DNA from: Paenibacillus polygoni
GTDB taxonomy: Bacteria; Bacillota; Bacilli; Paenibacillales; Paenibacillaceae
Length of the DNA: 64,000 nucleotides
Direction of reading: 5' to 3'
Assembly (NCBI RefSeq): GCF_030263935.1
Contig: NZ_CP127162.1
Coordinates: forward strand, 1,559,501-1,623,500
Below the pieces are notes generated by a model. That model had not been told where the DNA came from. It worked only from the letters and a program-made list of their open reading frames with translations, and did no database searches. The translations under genes were made by a program, and so were the position numbers. Of the stretch, positions 37,466-46,513 are shown piece by piece. Numbering within the stretch: position 1 is the stretch's first letter; every line of letters starts with the position of its first letter.

Positions 37466-38197
37466 ATGGCACAACGATTATTAGTTATTGAAGATGAGCC
37501 TACACTAGCAAGATTACTCTCCTACAACTTGACCCAAGAAGGTCATGATGTAACAGTAGAGGATCACGGTACATCCGGTTACGAACGAGCTTCTTCTCAG
37601 GAGTTTGATCTGATCCTGCTCGATATTATGCTTCCTGGGATGAATGGACTTGAGGTTCTAAGTAAACTTAGAAGTACGGGGGTAAAGACCCCTATTATTA
37701 TTCTCACTGCTAAAAATGGGGAAAATGAAGTCGTTCAGGGACTCAAACTGGGTGCAGATGATTATATAACCAAACCATTTGGGGTATCGGAACTGCTGGC
37801 TAGGGTGGATGCCGTACTGCGCAGGGTATCGGGAATTGAGGAACAGCCCGTACCTGATGAAGAGGATGGATCAAGAATTGTCTTAGGAGAACTTGAGATT
37901 TATCCGAAGAAGTATGAAGTGACGCTGAGCGGACAACCTATACAGCTTCGACCGAAAGAGTTTGAAGTGCTTTTATATTTAGCTAAAAAGCCTGGTGTTG
38001 TATTAACTAGGGATGATTTAATGAATGCGGTATGGGGATTTGACTATATTGGAGGTCAGCGAACCGTAGATGTTCATGTAAGTTCTCTGCGAAAAAAGCT
38101 GGAGCTGGATCCCGAAACGGTTCATATTGACTCCATACGAGGTGTGGGATACAAGCTTGTAGCGGGGAAACGAAAGACGGTTTCACAGCTTCGATGA
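37466..38197 (+). CDS. phoP: Phosphate response regulator PhoP
   Basis: A 243-aa OmpR-family regulator: receiver domain with acidic pocket E9-D10, phospho-acceptor D53 in LILLDIMLPG, T/K signature ILTAKNG and DDYITKPFG, then a winged-helix domain (about 135-235) with RPKEFEVLLYLAKKPG and VDVHVSSLRKKL. Phosphorylated PhoP activates phosphate-starvation genes. It lies between phoR and pstB. GCAGGGG precedes the ATG. Confidence 0.92.
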   Translation: MAQRLLVIEDEPTLARLLSYNLTQEGHDVTVEDHGTSGYERASSQEFDLILLDIMLPGMNGLEVLSKLRSTGVKTPIIILTAKNGENEVVQGLKLGADDYITKPFGVSELLARVDAVLRRVSGIEEQPVPDEEDGSRIVLGELEIYPKKYEVTLSGQPIQLRPKEFEVLLYLAKKPGVVLTRDDLMNAVWGFDYIGGQRTVDVHVSSLRKKLELDPETVHIDSIRGVGYKLVAGKRKTVSQLR

Positions 38198-38248
38198 AAG
38201 TCTGCTTTTTCTAAGGCTGAATAGATGCGGATGAGCGGGCTTTCCTGA

Positions 38249-38308
38249 TTTACATTTTACATAGCGTTAACAATCATTTATATAGCCTTTACAATAGGGC
38301 GTTACAAT
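38249..38308 (+). promoter_or_regulatory. PhoP-box array and promoter of pstB-phoU
   Basis: Hexamers TTTACA (38249), TTTACA (38256), TTAACA (38267), TTTATA (38277) and TTTACA (38288) occur on the plus strand. The last four are 10-11 bp apart. A TACAAT -10 (38303-38308) follows 9 bp after the last one, the same geometry as before phoP. Confidence 0.65.
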
Positions 38309-38391
38309 GATGTAGAGCTTTTATTTTGTGAGGTCTGTTAGTCCGTATGAGAAGATGATCCTCACTATGCAGTAAAGGAGATAAACCAGGG

Positions 38392-39150
38392 ATGAACAGC
38401 ACGATGATAAATATTAAAAACCTGAATCTATATTATGAATCTTTTCATGCGCTGAAAAATGTAAATCTAGAGATTCCCAAAAATACAGTGACCGCTTTTA
38501 TCGGGCCTTCCGGCTGCGGTAAATCTACACTTCTTCGTACACTTAATCGTATGAATGACATGATTACGGGGACACGAATTGAAGGAAAAGTAGAGATTGA
38601 TGGACAAGATATTTATGGTGAGAACCTTCCAATAGAGACCCTGCGCAAACGGGTAGGTATGGTGTTTCAACAACCCAATCCTTTTCCTAAAACAATCTAT
38701 GATAACATCGCTTATGGTCCGCGCCTTCACGGCACAACGGATAAAAAGGTACTTGATGAGATTGTTGAACAAAGTTTACGCCGATCCGCGCTGTGGGATG
38801 AAGTGAAAGATTACTTGAAACGCTCGGCAATGAGTCTGTCTGGAGGACAACAACAGCGTTTATGTATTGCCCGTGCTTTGGCAGTTCAGCCTGAGGTGCT
38901 GCTTATGGACGAAGCAACATCAGCTCTCGATCCGATCTCTACCCTAAAAATCGAGGAACTAGTACAAGAGTTAAGAGACCATTACACAATTGTTATGGTT
39001 ACACATAATATGCATCAAGCTGCTCGCGTATCTGGAAAAACGGTCTTTTTCCTGAATGGGGAAGTGATCGAAGCGGCAGAAACGAACGAAATTTTCTCTA
39101 ATCCACAAGACCCTAGAACAGAAGACTATGTATCTGGGCGTTTTGGTTAA
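38392..39150 (+). CDS. pstB: Phosphate ABC transporter ATP-binding protein PstB
   Basis: A 252-aa ABC ATPase: Walker [10 protein letters not shown] (38-46), a Q-loop in [19 protein letters not shown], which is typical of PstB, signature LSGGQQQR, Walker [14 protein letters not shown] and the H-loop VTHNMHQA. It energises high-affinity phosphate import by PstSCA. pstS, pstC and pstA are not in the window, so pstB and phoU are split from them. It is controlled by the PhoP array upstream. Confidence 0.94.
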   Translation: MNSTMINIKNLNLYYESFHALKNVNLEIPKNTVTAFIGPSGCGKSTLLRTLNRMNDMITGTRIEGKVEIDGQDIYGENLPIETLRKRVGMVFQQPNPFPKTIYDNIAYGPRLHGTTDKKVLDEIVEQSLRRSALWDEVKDYLKRSAMSLSGGQQQRLCIARALAVQPEVLLMDEATSALDPISTLKIEELVQELRDHYTIVMVTHNMHQAARVSGKTVFFLNGEVIEAAETNEIFSNPQDPRTEDYVSGRFG

Positions 39151-39205
39151 CGGATTGTACGTATTTAATAGCTACACTTCATTTACATGAGGAGGAACAG
39201 CAAGG

Positions 39206-39865
39206 ATGATTCGTAGAAAGGGATTTGACCGGGAATTAAATCAGCTTCGAGATGTATTGCTTAAAATGGCGGAACACGTAAATACAGCTTTGGTAGATGC
39301 CATTAGCAGCTTAAAGTCAGGTGATCTCAAACTTGCGCAGAAGGTCGTATCGGAAGATATCCAGCTGAATGCAATGGAAGAAGAGATTATGGAACTTGGA
39401 ACGAAACTGATTATTACACAACAGCCTGTCGCTAAAGATCTAAGAAGAATTATCGTAGCTTTCAAAATCTCAAGTGACCTGGAACGAATGGGTGATCTGG
39501 CACTGGATGTAGCCAAAGTGACACTGCGTATGGAAGGTCAGAAACTAATCAAGCCTCTTGTCGATATCCCGCGGATGGGGGAGATTGTAAAGCTTATGAT
39601 CGATGATTCCATAACTTCTTATCTGGATGAAAATGCAGATTTGGCTTACAAAATGGCAAAAACAGATGATGAAGTGGATGAACTGTACAGCCATATGATG
39701 ACAGACTTATATGCGCTCATGGTGGATCATCCGCAAGATGCTTCCCAGGCGATGCTTCTTATGATGGTGGGCCGTTATATCGAGCGAATTGGTGACCATG
39801 CAACCAATATTGGTGAAAGTGCTGTATATTTAGTTACAGGTAAACGTCCTGACCTGAATCAATAA
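39206..39865 (+). CDS. phoU: Phosphate signalling protein PhoU
   Basis: A 219-aa all-helical protein made of two PhoU three-helix repeats, each with the acidic metal-binding pattern (for example SSDLERMGDLALDVAK and GRYIERIGDHATNIGE). PhoU couples Pst transporter activity to the PhoR kinase and limits phosphate uptake. It lies 55 bp after pstB with AGGAGGAAC before the ATG. It ends at a long terminator. Confidence 0.94.
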   Translation: MIRRKGFDRELNQLRDVLLKMAEHVNTALVDAISSLKSGDLKLAQKVVSEDIQLNAMEEEIMELGTKLIITQQPVAKDLRRIIVAFKISSDLERMGDLALDVAKVTLRMEGQKLIKPLVDIPRMGEIVKLMIDDSITSYLDENADLAYKMAKTDDEVDELYSHMMTDLYALMVDHPQDASQAMLLMMVGRYIERIGDHATNIGESAVYLVTGKRPDLNQ

Positions 39866-39925
39866 AGAGGACGAAATGCATAGAAATCCTTAGTAATGTA
39901 TAGGTTTTTAGTCTCTTCCAAATGG

Positions 39926-39980
39926 CAGAATTATTCACGAATTTCTATTTTTTTAGAAATTTTCGGATAATTCTGTTTCT
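39926..39980. terminator. Long AT-rich terminator after phoU
   Basis: A 22-bp imperfect stem from CAGAATTAT (39926) to ATAATTCTG (ending 39975), with TTTCTA/TAGAAA at its tip, followed by TTTCTTTTT. Confidence 0.75.
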
Positions 39981-40056
39981 TTTTGTGCAGTAGTGGGTAA
40001 TTATACTCTGTCAGTTAAGCAACTCACCTAGCAAATTTCGTAAAGATAGTGAAATG

Positions 40057-40083
40057 AGCCGCTGTTGACATCGGCTTTTTTTG
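40057..40083 (+). terminator. Terminator or attenuator before the osmoprotectant operon
   Basis: AGCCG (40057-40061) pairs with CGGCT (40072-40076) and is followed by seven T, 58 bp before opuCA. Because it lies downstream of another terminator, it may act as a leader attenuator. I see no anti-terminator with certainty. Confidence 0.5.
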
Positions 40084-40140
40084 CTATATGCTGGGAGTTT
40101 TTTAGGCGCAGTGACGAAATATGACAGGGGGAAACGATTC

Positions 40141-41298
40141 ATGATTGAATTTAAAGGTGTTAAGAAAGTGTATGATGATGGTTTTGAAGCATTGAAAGGC
40201 ATTGATCTTACGATCAAAGAAGGTGAAATTACGGTGTTCATTGGTCCTTCTGGTTGTGGTAAAACAACCACGATGCGAATGATCAATCGTTTGAATGTTC
40301 CATCCCATGGTCAAATATTGATTAACGGGAAAGATATATCGAAAATGGATGCAGTTGACCTCAGAAGAAGCATTGGTTATGTCATTCAAAGTGTGGGTCT
40401 ATTCCCCAATATGACAATCGCTAAAAATGTAGGTGTCGTACCTCGTTTGCTGAAATGGGATAAAACAAAAATCGATGCACGTGTAGATGAACTCCTTAAT
40501 CAAGTCAGACTTGCACCAGAGACATTCGGGAATCGTTATCCTTCTGAACTCAGTGGCGGACAACAACAGCGGATTGGTGTCATTCGTGCGCTGGCAGCAG
40601 ATCCCGATATTATTTTGCTGGATGAACCTTTTAGTGCACTTGACCCGATTAGCAGAGAAGAACTGCAAGATGAGTTAATTCGTCTTCAAACAGAAGTGAA
40701 AAAAACCATCGTTTTCGTTACGCATGATATGGATGAAGCGATCAAACTCGCCGATACCATTGTCCTGATGAAAGGTGGACAAATAGAACAAGTAGGAACT
40801 CCAGATCAGATCTTACGTCACCCGGCAAGTGAATTCGTGGAAAGCTTTATCGGTAAAGATCGCTTGCTGTCAGACGACCTCACAGAATTCCCGAATGTCG
40901 AAGAAGTGATGATTAACAATCCAGCTACAGCGTTCCCATCCAGAGGGATTGCAGAAGCAATTACCATTCTACAAAGACGTAAAGTAGACTCATTGCTGGT
41001 GGTTGATAAAAATAAACGTTTGCTTGGTAACGTGACGATCTATCAGTTAATCAAACATTATCGTGAAGAAGATAAGAAAATAGTCGATGTGATGAACCCT
41101 ATAGAGCACGTACTTTATAGAGGAGATTCGGTGACCACCGCGCTTACGATCCTGAATGAGAATCAGCTTTCTAATTTGCCTGTCGTGGATGAAAATGGAC
41201 TCTTCCTTGGTCTCATCACAAGAGGTAGTGTGGTAAGACTGCTTGCAGACGTCTATACTCCAGAACCAGAGGAGGCAGAAGTGAATGCAGGTATTTGA
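40141..41298 (+). CDS. opuCA: Osmoprotectant ABC transporter ATP-binding protein (OpuCA-like)
   Basis: 385 aa from ATG 40141, which has AGGGGGAAA upstream; the frame is open to 40081. ABC ATPase: [38 protein letters not shown], then two C-terminal CBS domains (about 265-370) that in OpuCA/OpuA sense ionic strength or nucleotides. It drives uptake of betaine, carnitine or choline. It overlaps the permease gene by 14 bp. Confidence 0.9.
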   Translation: MIEFKGVKKVYDDGFEALKGIDLTIKEGEITVFIGPSGCGKTTTMRMINRLNVPSHGQILINGKDISKMDAVDLRRSIGYVIQSVGLFPNMTIAKNVGVVPRLLKWDKTKIDARVDELLNQVRLAPETFGNRYPSELSGGQQQRIGVIRALAADPDIILLDEPFSALDPISREELQDELIRLQTEVKKTIVFVTHDMDEAIKLADTIVLMKGGQIEQVGTPDQILRHPASEFVESFIGKDRLLSDDLTEFPNVEEVMINNPATAFPSRGIAEAITILQRRKVDSLLVVDKNKRLLGNVTIYQLIKHYREEDKKIVDVMNPIEHVLYRGDSVTTALTILNENQLSNLPVVDENGLFLGLITRGSVVRLLADVYTPEPEEAEVNAGI

Positions 41299-41953
41299 AT
41301 CGATAAAAAGTTTCTTTGTTTTCATAGGTGAACGTTACCCAGATATTCTTAGTGCAGCAGGTCAGCATGCTTTAATTGCAGCGATTGCTACCATTTTAGG
41401 CATTGTCGTTGCGATACCCGTAGCGATCATGATCTCAAGTTCAGAGATAAAATGGGTAAATTCCCTGGTATTCAGTGTGGCGAATCTATTTCAAACCATT
41501 CCAAGCTTAGCGCTTCTTGCTCTCATGATTCCTTTATTCGGTATCGGAATGACACCGGCCATTGTTGCCTTATTTTTATATTCTTTGTTGCCGCTTTTAC
41601 GAAATACATATGCTGGACTACAGGCAGTTGACCCTGCACTGAGAGATGCATCAAAGGGAATGGGCTACAGCAGACTTCAAAGTTTATTTCAGATCGAGCT
41701 GCCTTTGGCGGTTCCGTACATTATGTCAGGTATTAGAATAACGACAGTCTATATCATTAGTTGGACTACTCTCGCTGGACTTATTGGAGCTGGTGGACTC
41801 GGACAGTTAATTATGTCGGGACTTGGGGTAAACAAGACCGAACTTATTGTAGCAGGCGCACTTTCAGCTATTCTTTTTGCACTGCTTGCTGACTTGTTAC
41901 TAGGAGCACTAGAGAAAGCAATTAGACCAAACCAAAATAGTGCAAAGGCGTAG
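41285..41953 (+). CDS. opuCB: Osmoprotectant ABC transporter permease (OpuCB-like)
   Basis: A 222-aa permease with five to six membrane helices and the EAA-type coupling loop DPALRDASKGMGYSRLQ (about 117-133), followed by PLAVPYIMSGIR. It pairs with the permease half of the next gene. The start overlaps opuCA by 14 bp, so it is translationally coupled. Confidence 0.9.
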   Translation: MQVFESIKSFFVFIGERYPDILSAAGQHALIAAIATILGIVVAIPVAIMISSSEIKWVNSLVFSVANLFQTIPSLALLALMIPLFGIGMTPAIVALFLYSLLPLLRNTYAGLQAVDPALRDASKGMGYSRLQSLFQIELPLAVPYIMSGIRITTVYIISWTTLAGLIGAGGLGQLIMSGLGVNKTELIVAGALSAILFALLADLLLGALEKAIRPNQNSAKA

Positions 41954-42036
41954 GTTTCCTAATTGTCTGAAGAAATCATATGAGATATAAAGATCAAAGT
42001 CTCATAAGCTACTAAGGAAAGAGGGAGATCGTACAA

Positions 42037-43635
42037 ATGAGAATTACAAAACAAAAATCGTGGAAAGTCACGCGCACATTGGTTCTATTTATGCTCATTC
42101 TGTCTATTTTTTCAGTAAGCTTGCCTAGTAAGGCAGAAGCTGCTGACCGGGTGAGAATAGGTACACAAACCTTTACAGAGACCAAAGTGCTTGCTGAGAT
42201 ATATAAGGCATTAATTGAAGATCGTACAGATTTAAGTGTTGATGTAACGACAGATCTAGCTTCTTCCAGTCTGCTGCTAAGGTCACTTAGCAAAGGCGAA
42301 ATGGATATGGGAAGTTTATATTCGGGAGAAATTTTTAACGGTTATTTTGAAGTTGAGGATACAAGGGATCGAGATGAAGTACTCCGTCAGGCTCAGGAAG
42401 GTTTTGATAAGCTATGGAATCTGAAATGGTATGATTCGCTTGGCTTCGAGAATACGTATACATTGGCGGTAAAACAAGAAGTTGCAGATAAGTACGGTCT
42501 TAGCAAAATGTCTGATTTAAAAGAACATGCAGGAGATATGAGAATTGGAGTGGATACGACTTGGCTTGAACGTCCGACGGATGGATATCCGGCATTCACA
42601 AAAGAGTACGGGTTTACTTTTGCTCAGACTTCTCCTATGGAAATTTCACTCGTATACTCCGCAGTTGCTGATAACATTGTAGATGTTGTTCTAGCATATA
42701 CGACAGATCCAGGACTTAAAGAATTTAACCTTGTGACCCTTGAGGATGATAAACAATTCTTCCCTCCATTTGATGCTTCAACGGTTGTTCGTAAAGAGCT
42801 GATTGAAGAGCATCCTGAACTGGATGAAGTGCTTTCTTCACTTGTGGGAACGATTGATGCAGATACGATGACAGAGCTTAGTTATCAAGTAGATGTAGAA
42901 AAAATGGAACCGCGGACCGTCGCGATGAAGTATTTGGTCGATCTTGGATTACTTGACGAATCAAAGCTTCCTGCATCAGCGATGCATCCAGATGCGAATT
43001 CATTCATGAAATTTTATTATTACGTTACGGAAAATGCATCTTACTTATTACATTTAACATGGGTACATATTTTAATGGTGCTTTGCGGGTTGGGACTTGC
43101 TTTAGTTATAGGGATTCCGCTTGGTATTCTTAGTGCTCGTTATGAAAAAACAGGCAGAGTCATCATGTTCTTTACGAACATTATTCAAGTACTTCCAAGT
43201 ATGGCTCTGCTCGTTCTACTCATGGTTATGTTCGGTCTCGGATTCAAAAGTGTCGTTATTGGGTTATTCCTTTACTCTTTAAATCCCGTCGTGCGTAATA
43301 CGTTTGTAGGCTTGAAGGAAGTTAGTCCTGGACTTCAGGATGCAGGAAAAGGGATGGGCATGAGCCGGTTCCAACTGCTGTGGAAAGTGGAAATGCCTTT
43401 ATCCATTCCATTCCTTATGGCAGGTTTACGTGTAGCTGCGGTCATTGCAATTGGTGTAGCTGCACTCGCACCGATTATCGGGGGCGATGGACTTGGCCGT
43501 GAAATCTATGCAGGTCTTAATCAGCGGCATAATATTAAAATACTAGCAGGTGCCATCCCTGCTGCTTTACTTGCCATTCTGGCTGATATCTTCCTTGGAA
43601 GACTGGCAGAACGATTTAAAATAGCAAAACGGTAA
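42037..43635 (+). CDS. Fused osmoprotectant binding protein and permease (OpuCC-OpuCD-like)
   Basis: 532 aa. A signal/anchor segment (about 12-30, ending in SKAEAAD) is followed by a type II periplasmic-binding domain for quaternary amines (about 37-315, RIGTQTFTETKVLAEI, with the DLASSSLLLRSL ligand loop). A permease domain (about 335-525) with the coupling loop SPGLQDAGKGMGMSRFQ follows. Binding protein first, permease second is the reverse of the better-known permease-binding protein order in lactococcal BusAB. It forms a complete transporter with opuCA and opuCB. The ATG follows AAAGAGGGAG. Confidence 0.88.
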   Translation: MRITKQKSWKVTRTLVLFMLILSIFSVSLPSKAEAADRVRIGTQTFTETKVLAEIYKALIEDRTDLSVDVTTDLASSSLLLRSLSKGEMDMGSLYSGEIFNGYFEVEDTRDRDEVLRQAQEGFDKLWNLKWYDSLGFENTYTLAVKQEVADKYGLSKMSDLKEHAGDMRIGVDTTWLERPTDGYPAFTKEYGFTFAQTSPMEISLVYSAVADNIVDVVLAYTTDPGLKEFNLVTLEDDKQFFPPFDASTVVRKELIEEHPELDEVLSSLVGTIDADTMTELSYQVDVEKMEPRTVAMKYLVDLGLLDESKLPASAMHPDANSFMKFYYYVTENASYLLHLTWVHILMVLCGLGLALVIGIPLGILSARYEKTGRVIMFFTNIIQVLPSMALLVLLMVMFGLGFKSVVIGLFLYSLNPVVRNTFVGLKEVSPGLQDAGKGMGMSRFQLLWKVEMPLSIPFLMAGLRVAAVIAIGVAALAPIIGGDGLGREIYAGLNQRHNIKILAGAIPAALLAILADIFLGRLAERFKIAKR

Positions 43636-43639
43636 AAGG

Positions 43640-43672
43640 AAACAGTCTGAACTTCGGTTCGGACTGTTTTTC
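43640..43672 (+). terminator. Terminator of the osmoprotectant operon
   Basis: CAGTCTGAAC and GTTCGGACTG pair around a TTCG tetraloop, followed by TTTTT. Confidence 0.92.
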
Positions 43673-43723
43673 TTCCATTTGGCCGATAATGCAGGAGAGT
43701 GACTAGTTATTTTGTTTTGTTTT

Positions 43724-43751
43724 TTGAAGCAGAGTTCCCATGTGTTATCAT
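43724..43751 (+). promoter_or_regulatory. Candidate sigma-A promoter of polA
   Basis: TTGAAG (43724-43729), 16-bp spacer, TATCAT (43746-43751), 38 bp before the polA ATG. Confidence 0.45.
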
Positions 43752-43789
43752 ATAGGGAGAAGTGAAACAAGAGTAAGAGAGGTGTATCT

Positions 43790-46447
43790 ATGGAAAAGTT
43801 TATTTTGATTGATGGAAATAGTATTATTTATCGAGCCTTTTTTGCCATGCCCCCGCTGACGAATTCGAGCGGATTACATACAAACGCGGTGTACGGATTT
43901 ACGACCATGCTTCTTCGGTTGCTGGAAGAACACAAGCCGACACATATGATGGTGGCTTTTGATGCAGGGAAAGTAACGTTCCGCCATGAAGGTTATGAAG
44001 AATATAAGGGTGGACGCCAAAAAACTCCGCCTGAATTATCGGAACAATTCCCTGTACTGAAAGAACTGCTTACCGCATTCGGTATTGCTCAGTTTGAACT
44101 ATCTGGATATGAAGCAGACGATATCATTGGAACGCTCACCAAACGTGCCGATGAAGCGGGCCGCGAAGTTCTTGTGGTTACGGGTGACAAAGATATGTTA
44201 CAGCTGGCATCGGAGAACGTAAATATTGCACTTACTCGGAAAGGCGTATCTGAAATTGAAAATTACGGTCCAAAAGAGATTGAAGAACGCTACGGTCTTT
44301 CTCCGCTGCAAATAATTGATCTTAAAGGATTGATGGGTGATCCTTCTGATAATATCCCTGGTGTTCCTGGAGTGGGAGAGAAAACAGCACTGAAGTTGCT
44401 TCATCAGTTTGGATCAGTTGAAGAGGTGCTGAGCAATACTTCGGAACTCAAAGGGAAAATGAAAGAAAAAATAGAAACGCATGCAGAAGATGCACGGCTC
44501 AGTAAACGGCTGGCTACTATTTACCGCGAAGTACCGCTGGAGAAAACTTGGGATGACATGGTATTCGGAGGTATTCAGGAAGAGTCTGCTGCTCCGGCAC
44601 TTGCGAAGCTGGAATTCAAATCATTGTTAGATCGACTTGCCTTTACTGTTAAACAGGCAGATGCGAATGAGAATACACCGGAAGAAGAAGAGATTGAGAC
44701 TGTTATTGTAACGGAAGAAAACATAGCAGAATTACTCCCATTACTTCCAGGTATGAAGATTGTCCATGTCGAATCTCGAGGGGACAACCCGCATCACGCG
44801 GCTTTAATTGGGATTGTGCTGACAGATCGTGAAAAATATTATTTTATTACCCCAGAGATGCTTTCTACGGAAGCATGTGCAGGGGTAAGAGAGTGGCTTG
44901 GGGATGCGGAGTACCCGAAACAAGGATATGATCTGCATAGAGTAGACCTTGTACTGCATGCAAATGGGTTGCCATTTGCAGGGGCTGATTTTGATGTGCA
45001 TCTTGCAGGTTATCTGCTTGATCCTACAGATTCAAACCAGACGCTATGGGGAGTCGCATCGAAATATGGTCTGGCTCGCCTGCAGTCAGATGACGAAGTG
45101 TTCGGTAAAGGGGCTAAATATAAACTTCCCGAAGAGAAAGTGGTATGCGAATATTTATGCCGCAAAGCAGAAACGATCTCCCGTCTGATTCCGCTGCAGC
45201 AGAAGGACTTGGAAGAGACAGGAATGCATGAACTTTTCTATGATCTAGAGATGCCTTTGTCACGCATCCTTGCTGACATGGAGAAGCAGGGAATCAAAGC
45301 CAATGTAGATGAGCTTAAAGCGCTTGGATCTGAATTTGAACAGACCATAGCTTCTTTAGTTGCGAAAATTTATGAGATTGCGGGAACTGAATTTAATCTG
45401 AACTCGCCAAAACAACTAGGCGAAATTCTTTTTGATAAATTGGGATTACCGGTTATTAAAAAAACAAAGACAGGTTACTCAACCGATGCAGAAGTACTAG
45501 AGAAACTTGCTCCGTATCATGAAATTGTTCAGCACATTTTAGAGTACCGCTCAATTGCGAAACTGCAATCGACGTATGTAGAAGGATTACTGAAAGAAAT
45601 TTCGGATAAAACAGGAAAAGTGCATACGTACTATCGACAAACGATTGCTGCCACCGGCAGACTCAGCAGTCAGTTTCCAAACCTGCAGAACATTCCGATT
45701 CGTCTCGAAGAAGGACGTAAAATCCGCAAAGTGTTTGTTCCTTCTGAAGAGAATTGGTACATTCTCGCTGCCGATTATTCTCAGATCGAACTTCGTGTGC
45801 TTGCTCACATCTCGGATGACGATAATCTAAAAGAAGCTTTTGTACATGATATGGATATTCATACCAAAACAGCAATGGATGTATTTGGAGTGGAGGAATC
45901 AGCGGTAGACAGCAATATGCGGAGATCCGCAAAAGCTGTTAACTTCGGAATCGTATATGGAATTAGCGATTACGGTCTGTCTCAGAACTTGAACATTACA
46001 AGAAAAGAAGCATCGCAGTTTATTGAGCAGTATTTTGATGTGTTCAAAGGTGTTCGTAAATTTATGGACGATATCGTGAAACAGGCTAAACAAGACGGGT
46101 ATGTAACGACACTTCTTGGTCGCCGCCGTTATTTACCAGAAATTAATGCAAGCAACTTTAATCTTCGTTCTTTTGCAGAACGTACAGCGATGAATACGCC
46201 GATTCAAGGAACTGCTGCTGATATTATCAAGCTGGCTATGGTGCACATGGATGCAGCACTTACGGAGAAAAATCTGAAAAGCCGGATGCTGTTGCAGGTA
46301 CACGATGAATTGGTATTTGAAGTGCCGGAAGAGGAATTAGAAATAATGAAGGAATTAGTACCTGAAGTGATGGGTAAAGCCTTGGAATTAGCCGTTCCAC
46401 TGAAAGCAGAAGTCAGCTTCGGAAGAAACTGGTATGAGGCGAAGTAA
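43790..46447 (+). CDS. polA: DNA polymerase I
   Basis: 885 aa. A 5'-nuclease domain (about 1-290, with YEADDIIGTL, VTGDKDMLQL and DPSDNIPGVPGVG) precedes a 3'-exonuclease-like fold (about 310-470). That fold keeps only HVES in place of the DTE motif, so proofreading is probably lost, as in other Bacillales. The polymerase domain follows: motif A DYSQIELRVL (D662), motif B RRSAKAVNFGIVYG and motif C VHDELVFE (D839). It fills gaps in repair and removes RNA primers. GAGAGGTG precedes the ATG. It starts the polA-mutM-ytaF-coaE block. Confidence 0.96.
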   Translation: MEKFILIDGNSIIYRAFFAMPPLTNSSGLHTNAVYGFTTMLLRLLEEHKPTHMMVAFDAGKVTFRHEGYEEYKGGRQKTPPELSEQFPVLKELLTAFGIAQFELSGYEADDIIGTLTKRADEAGREVLVVTGDKDMLQLASENVNIALTRKGVSEIENYGPKEIEERYGLSPLQIIDLKGLMGDPSDNIPGVPGVGEKTALKLLHQFGSVEEVLSNTSELKGKMKEKIETHAEDARLSKRLATIYREVPLEKTWDDMVFGGIQEESAAPALAKLEFKSLLDRLAFTVKQADANENTPEEEEIETVIVTEENIAELLPLLPGMKIVHVESRGDNPHHAALIGIVLTDREKYYFITPEMLSTEACAGVREWLGDAEYPKQGYDLHRVDLVLHANGLPFAGADFDVHLAGYLLDPTDSNQTLWGVASKYGLARLQSDDEVFGKGAKYKLPEEKVVCEYLCRKAETISRLIPLQQKDLEETGMHELFYDLEMPLSRILADMEKQGIKANVDELKALGSEFEQTIASLVAKIYEIAGTEFNLNSPKQLGEILFDKLGLPVIKKTKTGYSTDAEVLEKLAPYHEIVQHILEYRSIAKLQSTYVEGLLKEISDKTGKVHTYYRQTIAATGRLSSQFPNLQNIPIRLEEGRKIRKVFVPSEENWYILAADYSQIELRVLAHISDDDNLKEAFVHDMDIHTKTAMDVFGVEESAVDSNMRRSAKAVNFGIVYGISDYGLSQNLNITRKEASQFIEQYFDVFKGVRKFMDDIVKQAKQDGYVTTLLGRRRYLPEINASNFNLRSFAERTAMNTPIQGTAADIIKLAMVHMDAALTEKNLKSRMLLQVHDELVFEVPEEELEIMKELVPEVMGKALELAVPLKAEVSFGRNWYEAK

Positions 46448-46513
46448 ATCCCGTGTATAAGGGTATAAGATTGCCTCAAAATCCGCTATAATGGAGGATG
46501 AGGTGAAGACATC

